Positions 8,866 through 18,193 of a DNA stretch of 63,353 nucleotides are shown here, one piece after another. This stretch comes from Polyangia bacterium (GTDB lineage Bacteria; Myxococcota_A; Polyangia; Polyangiales; Sandaracinaceae). Each line of letters opens with the position of its first letter. Positions within the stretch are counted from its first letter, which is position 1. Where the stretch lies: positions 1-63,353 of the forward strand of contig JAUHXR010000011.1 of NCBI GenBank assembly GCA_030426845.1. The letters are read 5' to 3'. The notes under the pieces are model-generated. The model saw only the letters and a program-made list of their open reading frames with translations. It was not told where the DNA came from and searched no databases. The translations under genes and the position numbers were made by a program.

Positions 8866-10491
8866 GTGCAGCGACGCTCCTCGCGGTTGGCGGCGTACGG
8901 ACTGCTCGCCGCCTCCCTCGTCGGGTGCCGAGTGGCCTCGGAGGAGACCGAGATCATCGTCGCGTTCGACGCCGCGGACGGGCTGCGCGAGCGGGTCGCC
9001 CGGATCCACGTGGACATCCTCGACGACCAGGCGGCGCCGCGCGGAGAGGCCGACTTCGACCTGGCGGACCCCGCCGCGGAGCTTCCTCTCTTCGCGCTGC
9101 GCCTCATCCCGACCGGAGGCAACGCGGACCGACGCTGGGGCGTCGTGGCGACAGCGTTCGACCGCGACGGCGCCACCCTCGGCGAGCAGCGCGTCGAGGG
9201 CACCTACGTCGCCGGCGAGGTGCGTGAGGTGTGGGTCGTCTTCGACCAGGAGTGCGAGGGCGCGGCGTGCCCCGACGGCTACCGCTGCCAGCTCGGCGAA
9301 TGCGTCGAGCGATGCGTGGAGGGGACGGTCCCCGACGGAGTGCGGCGCAGCGCGCCGGCCGCCTGCGCCGACCCGTGCGACGGCCCGGTGTGCGAGGGCG
9401 AGATCATCGCGCGCTGCGACCGCGGCGCGCGCGTGGTCGAGCGCGAGTGCCGGCTCGGGTGCGCCGACCCGACCGCGTGCCAGGAGGTCGTCGCGAGCAA
9501 CCTCGACGAGGTGGTCGGGGCGCCGTCGGCGGAGCTCGGCGACATGGTGATCGAGGATGGCTACACCTACATGCTCGGGGACGGCGCGATCAGTGACGGC
9601 GTGCGCGACGCGGGAGATCTCTCGAACGGGATCCGGTGGCGCGTCGTCGAGGTGGCGGGCCAGCGGTACGAGGTGTTCGAGATGCGGAACCTCCTCATCC
9701 GCCCGGGCTCGACCTTCTCGCTCACGCAGGGCCGCCCCTTCATCTTCCTCGTCCACGGCGAGGCGATCGTCGAGGGACGCATCCAGGCCTCCGCCCGGGC
9801 GGGCGGGGCGCCGCCGAGCGCGGGCGACGGCGGCGGGCCGGGCGGGGGTGGCGCGGGAGCGCGGGCCCCGAGCGGCTTCGGGGGCGGCGGGGGCGGAGGC
9901 TTCGGATCGTCGGGCGGCGCCGGCGGCGATGGGGACGTCGACGCACCGGGCGGCGCGGGCGGGGGCGTCTACGGCACGCCCGAGCTGATCCCCTTGGTGG
10001 CCGGCTCCGCGGGCGGCGGGGGCGCCGGCGGCGCGCTGGGCGGCGCAGGCGGCGGCGCCGTCCAGATCACCGCGCGGACGCGGATCGTGGTCCGCGGCGG
10101 GGGCTCCATCGAAGCCCGAGGCGGCCCGGGCGAGGTGATCGAGGGCGCCGCGGGGGGTGGCGGCGGCAGCGGCGGCGCGGTCCTGCTCGAGGCGCCGCGG
10201 ATCGAGCTGGCGCAGAGCGACGAAGCGCGCATCATCGCCGCGGGTCGCGGCGGCGCGCGCGGGCGGGACGCGGCGGGCGCCACGATCGAAGGTGGCCGCG
10301 GAGGCGACTCCTCGGCGCCAGGCGGTGACGGCGAGAGCGGGCTCGAGGCGGGCGGCGGGGGCGGCGGCGCGGGGCGCGTGCGCGTCAACAACGCCGACGG
10401 AGACGGCCGCACGTCGTATGAGGGCCTGGTCGAGCCGACCGGCGCGTCGGTGTTCACGGTCGGTCGCGTGCAGGGCGGACCGCCACGATGA
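8866..10491 (+). CDS. Lipoprotein with Cys-rich module and long Gly-rich C-terminal domain
   Basis: 541 residues starting at GTG 8866. The signal ends AASLVGC, predicting a lipidated Cys21. Residues 125-200 contain paired cysteines ([22 protein letters not shown]) like extracellular disulfide modules. The second half alternates hydrophobic beta-strand-like stretches ([17 protein letters not shown]) with runs of Gly/Ala, resembling a beta-helical Gly-rich surface protein. The stop overlaps the ATG of the following kinase (ATGA). Translational coupling suggests the kinase and lipoprotein act together at the envelope. No family name can be assigned. Confidence 0.78.
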   Translation: MQRRSSRLAAYGLLAASLVGCRVASEETEIIVAFDAADGLRERVARIHVDILDDQAAPRGEADFDLADPAAELPLFALRLIPTGGNADRRWGVVATAFDRDGATLGEQRVEGTYVAGEVREVWVVFDQECEGAACPDGYRCQLGECVERCVEGTVPDGVRRSAPAACADPCDGPVCEGEIIARCDRGARVVERECRLGCADPTACQEVVASNLDEVVGAPSAELGDMVIEDGYTYMLGDGAISDGVRDAGDLSNGIRWRVVEVAGQRYEVFEMRNLLIRPGSTFSLTQGRPFIFLVHGEAIVEGRIQASARAGGAPPSAGDGGGPGGGGAGARAPSGFGGGGGGGFGSSGGAGGDGDVDAPGGAGGGVYGTPELIPLVAGSAGGGGAGGALGGAGGGAVQITARTRIVVRGGGSIEARGGPGEVIEGAAGGGGGSGGAVLLEAPRIELAQSDEARIIAAGRGGARGRDAAGATIEGGRGGDSSAPGGDGESGLEAGGGGGGAGRVRVNNADGDGRTSYEGLVEPTGASVFTVGRVQGGPPR

Positions 10492-11837
10492 TCGGGTACC
10501 GGACGGTGCGCGCGCTCGCCAAGGGCGGGATGGGTCGCGTGGAGCTGGTCGTCCGCCAGGAGGGCGAGTTCCGCCGCGCCTACGCCCGCAAGCGGCTACA
10601 CGCGGCGCTGGCGGGCGACCCGGAGGCGCGCGCGATGTTCACGGAGGAGGCGCGCATCGCGGGCCTGCTCCACCACCCGAACGTGGTGAGCGTGATCGAC
10701 GTCGGCGAAGACGAGGAAGGCCCGTTCCTCGTGATGAGCTACGTGCAGGGCGTCAGCATCTCCGAGCTGCTCCGGGAGCTCGCGCGACGCGAGGAGCTCC
10801 TGTCCCAGCAGGTCGCCTTGCGCATCTTCATCGAGGTCGCGCGTGGGCTCCACGCGGCGCACGAGCTGGTCGGCCACGACGGCGAGCGCCTCGACATCGT
10901 GCACCGTGACGTCTCTCCACAGAACATCCTCGTCGGCTTCGACGGCGTCGCGCGCCTCACCGACTTCGGCATCGCCAAGGCGCGCGTGCGCGACGGACGC
11001 ACGAGCGCGGGCGTGCTCAAGGGCAAGCTCGGCTACTTCGCGCCCGAGCAGCTCCGCTTCCAGCCGGTCACCCCGCGCACCGATCTGTTCGCGCTGGGCG
11101 TCGTCCTCTTCGAGGCGCTCTCCGGCCGGCGGCTCTACGGGGACGCCTCGACCGAGGAGGTCGCGCGGCGGATCCTCGACGAGCCTCCACCGGACCTCTA
11201 CGACGTGCGGCAGGACCTCCACCCTGCGCTCAGCGAGCTGCTCTTCCGGCTCCTCGCGAAGCGCCCGGAGAAGCGCCCCGCGGACGCCGACGAGGTCGCC
11301 GACGCGCTCGAAGCGATCCTCGTCGAGGTGCTCGCCGAGGAGGAGCCCACGTCGGTTCGCGCGTACCTGAAGCATCGCTTCGCCGGACGTGAGGAGGCCG
11401 AGCGGACGCTCATCGAAGCGGCCACGACCCAGGTCGGTCCGCCCTCGCGGCGGCGCTGGATCGTCGCGGCAGTGGCCAGCCTGGCGCTGGGCGGCGCGGT
11501 CGCCGGGGGCCTCGCCGTTCGAGCCCACTTCGCGGCCGTCGACGCGCCTGCACGCCCGGTCGCCGCCGCCAGCCCCGCCCCGACCGCGACGGGGCCCCGG
11601 GAGGCGGCGGAGGACGCGCGCGCCGCCGAAGAGGCGCCCGAGCCGATCGCGGAGCCCACCCCCCCGACCGAGGAGCCCCCTCCCCTGCCCCCGCCGCCCC
11701 GCGCGGCGAGAGGTCGGCGCTCCGGCCGCGCCCGACGCGCCGCGCCCACACCGGCGGCGGCGCCGCCGACCGCGCCCGCGCCGACCACGCCCACGCGCCC
11801 CGCGCCGGACGATGAGCTGATGGGGTGGGGACGATGA
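10488..11837 (+). CDS. Membrane-anchored Ser/Thr protein kinase (PknB-like)
   Basis: 449 residues. Kinase domain about 1-285 with glycine loop ([10 protein letters not shown]), Lys35 of the ATP site, catalytic loop HRDVSPQN (His139-Arg-Asp141), DFG at 159-161, and APEQL in the activation segment: all core catalytic residues are present. HRDVSPQN is a common myxobacterial variant. A transmembrane helix at about 324-346 is followed by an Ala/Pro/Arg-rich extracytoplasmic tail without a recognisable sensor domain. It is coupled to both neighbours by ATGA overlaps, forming a lipoprotein-kinase-TPR operon. Substrates are unknown. Confidence 0.93.
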   Translation: MIGYRTVRALAKGGMGRVELVVRQEGEFRRAYARKRLHAALAGDPEARAMFTEEARIAGLLHHPNVVSVIDVGEDEEGPFLVMSYVQGVSISELLRELARREELLSQQVALRIFIEVARGLHAAHELVGHDGERLDIVHRDVSPQNILVGFDGVARLTDFGIAKARVRDGRTSAGVLKGKLGYFAPEQLRFQPVTPRTDLFALGVVLFEALSGRRLYGDASTEEVARRILDEPPPDLYDVRQDLHPALSELLFRLLAKRPEKRPADADEVADALEAILVEVLAEEEPTSVRAYLKHRFAGREEAERTLIEAATTQVGPPSRRRWIVAAVASLALGGAVAGGLAVRAHFAAVDAPARPVAAASPAPTATGPREAAEDARAAEEAPEPIAEPTPPTEEPPPLPPPPRAARGRRSGRARRAAPTPAAAPPTAPAPTTPTRPAPDDELMGWGR

Positions 11838-12643
11838 GGCTCGCCCTCGCATGGCTGCTCGGCCTCGCGGTCGCAGGGCCCGCGACCGCGCGCGCCCAGC
11901 CCTTGAACGCTCAGCCCTCGAACGGCCGGCCCTCGAACGCTCAGCCCCCGAACGGCCGGCCCTCGAACGAGGAGGCCGACGTCTCGATGGTCACGATGCG
12001 CGCTCGCGCGCTGTTCGAGCAGGCGCTCGAGGAGCTCCGCGAGGGCCGCGCGGCCGCGGGCCGCGATCTGCTCCGGCGCTCGCTCGCGATCCTCCCGACG
12101 GTCGCGACCCGGTACAACCTGGCGGTGGCGCTGCGGCGCACCGGCGAGGTGACCGAGGCGCAGTTCGTCCTTCAGCGTCTCCTCGAGGAGGGGCTCGAGG
12201 AGCCGGAGCGCGCGCGGATCGAGGCGCAGCTCGAGGCGGTCCGAGCCCAGATCGCGACGCTCGTCATCACGGTGAGCGGCGGCGCGGCGGCCGCGCAGAT
12301 CGAGGTCGACGGCGTCGAGGTCGGGCAGAGCGGCCCGCGCCCGCTGCGTGTGCAGGTCGACCCGGGGCGCCATCGGGTGGCGGCGCTCGAGGGGACGCTG
12401 CGAGGGACGGCGGACGCCGAGGTAGACGCGGGTGACGCGCGGCCGATCGCGCTGCGCCTGGCGCCGTTCGCCGATCCGGCGGCGGAGGGCGTCGATCCCT
12501 GGCCGTGGGTCGTGACCGCGATCGCGGTGGTCGCGGCCGGGGTCGCGGTCGGGCTGGGGCTCTACTTCACGATCGGGCAGACGCCCGAGGATCCCTACCC
12601 GACCGCGCGCACCTTCGAGACGCTCGGCGAGGTGCGCTTCTGA
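11834..12643 (+). CDS. Exported TPR/PEGA-like membrane protein of the kinase operon
   Basis: 269 residues; the ATG overlaps the kinase stop. A cleavable signal (LLGLAVAGPATARA) is followed by a Pro/Asn/Ser linker built from 15-bp DNA repeats. A TPR-like helical region (about 50-140, with LLRRSLAILPTVATRYNLAV) and a PEGA-like beta domain (IEVDGVEVGQSGPRPLRVQV, DPGRHRVAA) come next. A C-terminal transmembrane helix (about 222-246) ends in a short tail. In myxobacteria such proteins commonly follow HRDVSPQN kinases; a scaffold or envelope-sensing role is inferred. No catalytic motif. Confidence 0.8.
   Translation: MRLALAWLLGLAVAGPATARAQPLNAQPSNGRPSNAQPPNGRPSNEEADVSMVTMRARALFEQALEELREGRAAAGRDLLRRSLAILPTVATRYNLAVALRRTGEVTEAQFVLQRLLEEGLEEPERARIEAQLEAVRAQIATLVITVSGGAAAAQIEVDGVEVGQSGPRPLRVQVDPGRHRVAALEGTLRGTADAEVDAGDARPIALRLAPFADPAAEGVDPWPWVVTAIAVVAAGVAVGLGLYFTIGQTPEDPYPTARTFETLGEVRF
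11900..11974 (+). repeat. Five 15-bp tandem units inside the TPR/PEGA gene
   Basis: Units of the form CCCTCGAACGCTCAG and CCCTCGAACGGCCGG alternate at 11900, 11915, 11930, 11945 and 11960. They encode a Q/R-P-S-N pentapeptide linker directly after the signal peptide. The period is a multiple of three, so copy-number change would keep the frame and only alter linker length. Confidence 0.9.
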
Positions 12644-12647
12644 GAGG

Positions 12648-13190
12648 TTACGTGGGCTCGCTGGCCGGCTCGGGCGCGGCCGGATCTCGCCGCAGGCTGG
12701 TCACGAGAATCATCCCCACCCCGACCGCGACGAGGACGTCGGCCACGTTGAACGTCGGCCATGAGCCTCCCCAAGGGTAGTTGACGCGGATGAAGTCGAC
12801 GACGCCGGTGCCGCCGCCCGGCGCCTCGCGGAACAGCCGGTCGACGCCGTTGCCGATCGCGCCGCCCGCGATCATCCCCATCGCGAGCGGGCCGTAGAGG
12901 TCGCGCGCGCGCAGCGCCATCACGAGCAGGACGAGCACCATCGCGAGGGCGACCAGACCGAGGACCCACCGCGCCTCGCCGAGGTCGCCGACGAAGCTGA
13001 ACGCGGTGCCCCGGTTGTACGACAGCGCGAGCTCGAGGTACGGCTCGACGAGGCTCATTGTCCAGCCGGGCGCGTCTCGGAGCGTCTCCTCGGCCCAGTC
13101 CTTCGAACGGAGATCACAGCCGCCGCCGAAGAGGGTCATCACGACGAACACCGCGAGGCGCGCCATCCAGGTCCGGGGCTGGGTCGTCAC
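12648..13190 (-). CDS. lspA: Signal peptidase II (prolipoprotein signal peptidase)
   Basis: Inner-membrane aspartyl protease that removes signal peptides from diacylglyceryl-modified prolipoproteins. 180 residues from GTG 13190; an ATG at 13166 is an alternative. Conserved blocks are visible: SYNRGTAFSF (about 58-67), GAIGNGVDRLF with catalytic Asp117, and FNVADV with catalytic Asp151, on four hydrophobic helices. The first conserved block, normally D-x-x-(S/T)-K, is CDLRSK here. It is convergent with the kinase operon and only 4 bp from it. The many lipoproteins in this window would be its substrates. Confidence 0.93.
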   Translation of the reverse strand: MTTQPRTWMARLAVFVVMTLFGGGCDLRSKDWAEETLRDAPGWTMSLVEPYLELALSYNRGTAFSFVGDLGEARWVLGLVALAMVLVLLVMALRARDLYGPLAMGMIAGGAIGNGVDRLFREAPGGGTGVVDFIRVNYPWGGSWPTFNVADVLVAVGVGMILVTSLRRDPAAPEPASEPT

Positions 13191-13314
13191 GCCGGGAGTA
13201 TGGAGCTCGGCAAGGCGCGGCGCGAGGCGAGCGGGCCGCCAGCCGCGCCCTGTCAGCTTTGCTTTCTAGGTCAACTCCCTCGCATCCGACCGCCAGGTCC
13301 CCTACGCTGCGCTC

Positions 13315-13689
13315 GTGAGCTCGGAAGACCGACCCGTCGTCCTCCTGGTCGACGACGATCCGATGGTGCTGCGGGTCACCGCGCGCCTCCTCACGCACCG
13401 TGGCTTCGAGGTGCTCTCCACGAGCCACCCGTTCGAGGTCGGCTCGCTCGTGCGAGCCCATCACCCGGCGGCCGTCGTCCTGGACGTGAACATGCCCGGG
13501 CTCGGCGGCGAGGCCCTCTCGCGCTTCCTGCAGCAGCAGATCGGGCCGTCGCTGCCCATCGTCTTCTACTCGGGCGTCGACGACGCCGAGCTGCGGCGCC
13601 TCGCCGAGGCGAGCTCGCTCGCGAGCTACGTCACCAAGGCGGAGGGCGCCGACGCGCTCGCGACGCGACTCACCGAGCTCACCGGCTAG
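13315..13689 (+). CDS. Stand-alone CheY-like response regulator receiver
   Basis: 124 residues from GTG 13315: a single receiver domain with no output domain. Acidic pocket Asp13-Asp14-Asp15 (LVDDDP), phosphoacceptor Asp57 (VVLDVNMPG), Ser86 (FYSG) at the Thr/Ser switch position and Lys108 (YVTKAEG) are all present, so it should be phosphorylatable. No histidine kinase is adjacent, so its partner must be elsewhere. It lies alone between lspA (divergent) and DUF2330 (convergent). Confidence 0.92.
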   Translation: MSSEDRPVVLLVDDDPMVLRVTARLLTHRGFEVLSTSHPFEVGSLVRAHHPAAVVLDVNMPGLGGEALSRFLQQQIGPSLPIVFYSGVDDAELRRLAEASSLASYVTKAEGADALATRLTELTG

Positions 13690-13711
13690 CCGAGCTCAGC
13701 GCCAGTCGAGC

Positions 13712-14941
13712 TCAGCGGCGGCGACGCACCACGCCGAAGACCGCCAGACCGAGCACCGCGAAGGGCCAGACCGGCAGGGTCGCCATGCGAGTGTCCGACT
13801 CGGTGAGCGCGCCGCCCACCGAGGCGCTCGTCCAGTTCACGTCGTTCTCGACGAAGATCTGAGCCGGAAGCTCGCCCTGGGTGGACGCAGCCAGGATCAG
13901 GTCCTCCCGGAGCGCCTGCGCGGGCAGGTTCGCGCGCATCCGGGTGATCGTGGGGTTGGGGATGCTCTCGACGGCGACCGACCAGTCCGCGGCCGCGCTG
14001 TGCGGCTCACCCGCCTCGTCCCGGATGGTGAAGCCCACGACCGTGCCCCCGTCGGGCATCGCGTACTCGGTCAGCCAGGTCCGCCCCGCGTCCTGACGCA
14101 TCACCTCGTCAGCGAGCGCGTCGTAGTTGTACTCGTCGAGCGCCCAGTCGTAGACGAGCTCGCTCTGGTCGATGACGCCGTTCGGGAAGTTCGCCGCCTC
14201 GTAGCGGCCCTCGGCGATCACGAACAGCTCGAGGGAGACGAAGTCGCCCACCCCCGCCGCGACCATGCGCAGCGGGAAAGCCACGTTCATGCCGGGCGTG
14301 CTCACGCGGACCGGCTGGATGCGGTTGACGCCCTCGCCGGCGGAGAGCCGCAGCGCCACGAAGCTCATGCCCTGATCGACGTAGTGCTCGATCGTCGGCA
14401 GGAGCTCCTCGGGCACCTGGTAGCCTCGCTCGTTCATCCAGTCGTAGAGCGCCATCGCGTCCTCGCTGCCGATCGTCGCCGTCTCGTACGGGCCGACCGT
14501 CCCCTCGTGGAAGACCTGCACCGGCGGCGAGCGCGGGCCGTCCTCCGCCGCGAAGCCAGCGTCCGCCGCGCCGCAGCCGAAGCCGCCTCCGCCGCCCCCG
14601 CCCGTCGAGCGGAATGGGCCGGTGAGCTGGACCTGGGTGGTCTGCTGCAGCGCCTGGAAGAAGGCGTTGTCGGCGAGCTCGACGGTCGTGTTCTCGCCGC
14701 TGGCCACCGGGAGGACCCACACGAAGTCCTCGGGCGAGCCCGCGTACTCGAACTGGTCCCAGAGCACGGTGCGCCGCGTCCCGAGCGACACCGCCATCCG
14801 GTGCGCGGTGACCACGCTGGGCTGTCCGCTTGGCGCGAAGCAGCCGCCGCACGCGGCGGCCGGCGCGGGCGCGAGGGCGGGGAGGAGAAGACCCAGGCCG
14901 AGGGTGGTGACGAGGGCGGCGCGAGGAGAGAGGTGCGTCAT
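13712..14941 (-). CDS. DUF2330 secreted protein with C-terminal membrane anchor
   Basis: 409 residues from ATG 14941. It has a Sec signal (LVTTLGLGLLLPALAPAPAAA) followed directly by the family hallmark CGGCF, then W-D-Q-F-E-Y and WVLPVASG. A hydrophobic C-terminal helix ends in four arginines (VFGVVRRRR), a sorting-signal-like anchor typical of actinobacterial and myxobacterial surface proteins. DUF2330 has no known activity. The longer open frame upstream of 14941 runs into a repeat-containing intergenic stretch and is not supported. Confidence 0.88.
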   Translation of the reverse strand: MTHLSPRAALVTTLGLGLLLPALAPAPAAACGGCFAPSGQPSVVTAHRMAVSLGTRRTVLWDQFEYAGSPEDFVWVLPVASGENTTVELADNAFFQALQQTTQVQLTGPFRSTGGGGGGGFGCGAADAGFAAEDGPRSPPVQVFHEGTVGPYETATIGSEDAMALYDWMNERGYQVPEELLPTIEHYVDQGMSFVALRLSAGEGVNRIQPVRVSTPGMNVAFPLRMVAAGVGDFVSLELFVIAEGRYEAANFPNGVIDQSELVYDWALDEYNYDALADEVMRQDAGRTWLTEYAMPDGGTVVGFTIRDEAGEPHSAAADWSVAVESIPNPTITRMRANLPAQALREDLILAASTQGELPAQIFVENDVNWTSASVGGALTESDTRMATLPVWPFAVLGLAVFGVVRRRR

Positions 14942-15348
14942 GGCGGCTCCGGATTCTAGCGGCGGCCGCGGGACAGAGCGCGGCGCGGTGGCTCGCTGCG
15001 GAGCCTGCAACCGGTGTTCCAGCCTCGCGCCCGGTGGATCCCAGGACGGCTCGGCACGGGGCGGCACAAGGCGGGCGCCCACGCGCACGAAGTCGGTGGG
15101 CGAAATCGGCGCACGAAGTCGGCGCACGAAGTCGGCGCAGGGAGCCCGTCGCAGGGAGGTCATGCGAGAGATTGCACGCGCAGGGGTTCACCTCGGCGCG
15201 CGCCGCACCGTTGAGCATCCTCGAAGGCGGCCTCGCGTCGCCCTCGAAGCACGGCGCCGGGCGGCCCGCCCTCCTCGTCCCCCCCCCCCCGCATTCGGTG
15301 TGCGGGCCGCCTGGCGACCCCTTCTCACTCCGCGCTCTCGCTCCTGTC
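14942..15348. other. Intergenic region without a supported gene
   Basis: This 407-bp stretch separates the starts and ends of two leftward genes. It contains a four-unit 13-bp repeat near 15083 and a C-run (about ten C) near 15284. The frames open here have no recognisable domain and run antisense or out of frame to nothing conserved. It is the likely promoter region for the DUF2330 gene. Confidence 0.6.
15083..15135 (+). repeat. Four-unit 13-bp tandem repeat
   Basis: Units GCGCACGAAGTCGG recur with exact 13-bp spacing at 15083, 15109 and 15122, with a decayed copy at 15096. The period is not a multiple of three, so this is not a coding repeat. It lies in the promoter-side intergenic DNA of the DUF2330 gene. 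Confidence 0.85.
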
Positions 15349-17187
15349 TCACGGCGCGGAGAGCAGCCGCTCGACCTCGCGCTCAAGGCGATCTGCGTCG
15401 AGCCCCCCCGGGTCCATCGCCGCCCCCGCCACCACCCGCACGCGGGAGTAGAACCGGCGCGGGAGCTTCTTGAGGGGCGGGCCACCCGCGTAGCTGAAGA
15501 CGCTCCCCCACAGCCCGTCGAGGGCGACCGGGATCACCGGGGCGGGGGTACGCGCGAGGATGCGCTCGATGCCGGGGCGGAAGGGGTTCATGTCGCCGTC
15601 CCGGGTGAGGCGGCCCTCGGGGAAGATCCCCACGACCTCGCCGTCCTCGAGCGCGCGCGCGATCTCCTCCATCGCCGCGTCCAGCCGCGCCGGGTCCTCG
15701 CCGCGGGACGCGATGGGGATCGCGCGGCACAGCCGGAAGAACCACCGGAGCGGCCACGCGTCGTGGATCCGGTGGTCCATCACGAACCGCACCGGCCGCG
15801 CGCAGAGCCCGCCGAGGATCGCCGCGTCCATGTAGGAGACGTGGTTCGCGGCCACGATCGCCGGGCCGTGCCGGGGCAGCGCGTCGAGCCCGGACACGTC
15901 GGTGCGGTACATCAGGCGGACGACGACCGAGACGATCGCGCGGACCACGAAGTCGCGCGTCCAGGCGGTCGCGATCGCGGCCGTCGCGAGCGCGAAGACC
16001 GCCGCCGCGAGCATGAGCTGAGGGAGCGTCCCGCCGAGCGCGCGGAGCCCCACCGCGAAGAGCGCCGCCGCCACCATGAACGCCGCGTTGACGATGTTGT
16101 TGGCCCCGACGATGCGCGAGCGCTCCGACGGCTCGCTCCGCTCCTGCATGAGCGCGTAGAGCGGCACGATGAACAGGCCGCCCGCGAGCCCGAGGCCGAA
16201 CAGGTCGAGGCCGAGGCGCCAGCCGATCGCGCCGTCGGCCGGGGCGACCGCGAGGGAATGGGCCAGATCGGCCAGCAGCGCCGCGATCGCCAAGGCCGCC
16301 GGCGCGACCGCGCCCAGCTCGATCCGACCGCGCCCGAGCTTCTCGCTCAGCACCGAGCCGACGCCGATCCCGACCGAGAAGATCGCGAGGAGCGCGGTGA
16401 TCGTCCGCTCGTCGCCGCCGAGCACGTCGGTCGCGATGAGCGGGAGCTGGGCGAGGATCAGCGCGCCGAGGAACCAGAACGCGCTCGCCCCGAGGATCGA
16501 CTTGAAGGCGGGCCGGTTGGCGCGCGCGAGCTGCAGGGTCTGCCACGTCCCGCGCGCCAGGTTGAAGTCGAGCGCGAGCTCAGGAGCGCTCGGCGGCGCG
16601 GCGGGGATCGCCCGGGCGCCGAGCCAGCCCGCGACGGCCACGACGAGGAGCAGCCCCCCGAGGAGCGTCGGCCCGAGCGCAGGGACGGCGACGACCAGCC
16701 CGCCGAGGAGGCTGCCGGCGAGGATCGCGAGGAACGTCCCCATCTCCACCAGCCCGTTGCCCGCCATGAGCTCGTCGGCGTCGAGGTGCTGCGGGAGGAT
16801 CCCGTACTTCAGCGGCCCGAAGAACGCCGACTGGGTGCCCATCAGGAAGAGCGCGCCGAACAGGAGGGGCAGGCTCTCGAGCTTAAAGCCCACCACCGCG
16901 AGGCCCATCACGAGCAGCTCGGTGACCTTGAGGGCCTGGATCAGCCGGGCCTTGTCGAGCTTGTCGGCGAGCTGCCCAGCGAGCGCGCTGAACAGGAAGA
17001 ACGGCAGGATCAGGGCGGCCGAGGCCAGGTTCACCAGCGCGTCGACCCCGAGCCCGGTCCGGGTCGCCGCCCCCACCGTGAGGGCCACGATCAGCCCGCT
17101 CTTGAACAGGTTGTCGTTGAGCGCGCCCAGGAGCTGGGTCGCGAACAGGGGGAAGAAGCGGCGGGAGGCGAGCAGCCGGCGGTTCAT
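15349..17187 (-). CDS. MFS lysophospholipid transporter fused to PlsC acyltransferase
   Basis: 612 residues from ATG 17187. Residues 1-410 are an LplT-like major facilitator domain with about 12 hydrophobic helices (FFPLFATQLLGALNDNLFKS start). Residues 420-612 form a PlsC/GPAT acyltransferase with the catalytic H-x4-D motif (NHVSYMD, 448-454) and FPEG (522-525). It probably flips lysophospholipid inward and re-acylates it in one polypeptide. Related fusions usually carry a third acyl-ACP synthetase (AMP-binding) domain; that domain is absent here, so the acyl donor must come from elsewhere. Confidence 0.9.
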   Translation of the reverse strand: MNRRLLASRRFFPLFATQLLGALNDNLFKSGLIVALTVGAATRTGLGVDALVNLASAALILPFFLFSALAGQLADKLDKARLIQALKVTELLVMGLAVVGFKLESLPLLFGALFLMGTQSAFFGPLKYGILPQHLDADELMAGNGLVEMGTFLAILAGSLLGGLVVAVPALGPTLLGGLLLVVAVAGWLGARAIPAAPPSAPELALDFNLARGTWQTLQLARANRPAFKSILGASAFWFLGALILAQLPLIATDVLGGDERTITALLAIFSVGIGVGSVLSEKLGRGRIELGAVAPAALAIAALLADLAHSLAVAPADGAIGWRLGLDLFGLGLAGGLFIVPLYALMQERSEPSERSRIVGANNIVNAAFMVAAALFAVGLRALGGTLPQLMLAAAVFALATAAIATAWTRDFVVRAIVSVVVRLMYRTDVSGLDALPRHGPAIVAANHVSYMDAAILGGLCARPVRFVMDHRIHDAWPLRWFFRLCRAIPIASRGEDPARLDAAMEEIARALEDGEVVGIFPEGRLTRDGDMNPFRPGIERILARTPAPVIPVALDGLWGSVFSYAGGPPLKKLPRRFYSRVRVVAGAAMDPGGLDADRLEREVERLLSAP

Positions 17188-17312
17188 GCCCGGGTCCAAA
17201 GCGAGCGCCGTGCCGACGCACGAGAGCCCCGCGAAACCAGGGGCTTCACGGGGCTCTGTACATCCTGCGCGTGCCCGCGATCAGCGAGTGCGCATCGCGC
17301 GACCGAGGATCC

Positions 17313-18131
17313 TCAGCTGTCGCCGCCGCCCTGGGAGAGGTCGCCCTCGAGGCCCGACAGGTCGGGCAGCTCGTCGAGGTTCGGCAGCACGATGATCTCG
17401 ATCCGCCGGTTCTGGGCGCGGCCCTCCTCGGAGCTGTTGGAGGCCACCGGCTGGGTGTCGGCGTAGCCCGCGGCCGCGAGGCGCTCGGGGGTCATCCCGT
17501 GCTCGGCCAGGAATCGCACGACCGCCACGCCGCGCGCGGCCGAGAGCTCCCAGTTGCTGTCGTAGCGGCTGCGCCGGCCGACGGGGACGTTGTCGGTGTG
17601 ACCGGCCACGAGGAAGCTCCGGTTCGGCACGTTCTGGAGGACCTCCGCCACGCGCTGGAGCGTGTCGTTGGCCGCCTCGCGCAGCTCGGCTCGCCCCGAG
17701 TCGAAGAGCACGCCCTCGGGCAGCTCGACCACCATGTTGCCGCGGACGATGCGGACGCGGAGCTGGCCCGCGGCGACCATGTCGCGGAACTGGCGGGCCA
17801 TCGCGCGCAGGGCCGACAGGCGGGCCTGGTTGGCCGCCTCGCGCTGGCGCGCCGCCTCGAGCTGCGCCTGGAGCTGCTCCCGCATCGTCTCGGCGTTGCT
17901 CAGGTCGGCGCCCTGCGCCTGGAGCACCCCGCGCAGCTGCTCGTTCTCCTGCTCGAGCTCGTGGATGCGCTCGTCCTGCTGGCGGACGCGCGCCTCCGTC
18001 TCGTCGAGCCGGGACTGCAGCTGCCCGTACTCCGTCTCCCAGTCGCGCCCGCCGCAGCCCGCGGTGACGTACCCGAGCCCGAGCACCACCGCGACCAGGG
18101 CGAGCCGCCCCATCCATGTCCGATTCGGCAT
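17313..18131 (-). CDS. OmpA-family peptidoglycan-binding lipoprotein with coiled coil
   Basis: 272 residues from ATG 18131, chosen because it gives a lipobox (GLGYVTAGC). Residues 30-115 are a Gln/Glu/Arg coiled coil (RLDETEARVRQQDERIHELE); the C-terminal OmpA domain (about 130-250) has LFDSGRAEL, VAGHTDNVPV and NRRIEIIV with the expected Asp and Arg of diaminopimelate binding. The layout is MotB/Pal-like. It probably ties the outer membrane to peptidoglycan. It is divergent from the PilZ gene across 62 bp. Confidence 0.88.
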   Translation of the reverse strand: MPNRTWMGRLALVAVVLGLGYVTAGCGGRDWETEYGQLQSRLDETEARVRQQDERIHELEQENEQLRGVLQAQGADLSNAETMREQLQAQLEAARQREAANQARLSALRAMARQFRDMVAAGQLRVRIVRGNMVVELPEGVLFDSGRAELREAANDTLQRVAEVLQNVPNRSFLVAGHTDNVPVGRRSRYDSNWELSAARGVAVVRFLAEHGMTPERLAAAGYADTQPVASNSSEEGRAQNRRIEIIVLPNLDELPDLSGLEGDLSQGGGDS

Positions 18132-18193
18132 GGGGCCTAGGTAGATCGACGAGGCCTCTCTCCGCAAGGGCGCGTTTGGTAGCATGCGCCGCC

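Noticed and set aside
8788-9756. Upstream extension of the wHTH regulator frame
   Set aside because: It lies antisense to the divergent lipoprotein and is Arg/Ala/Asp low complexity; ATG 8787 is the natural start.
16169-17466. Rightward long frames opposite the MFS-PlsC gene
   Set aside because: Antisense shadows typical of very GC-rich DNA; the leftward frame has clear MFS and PlsC motifs.
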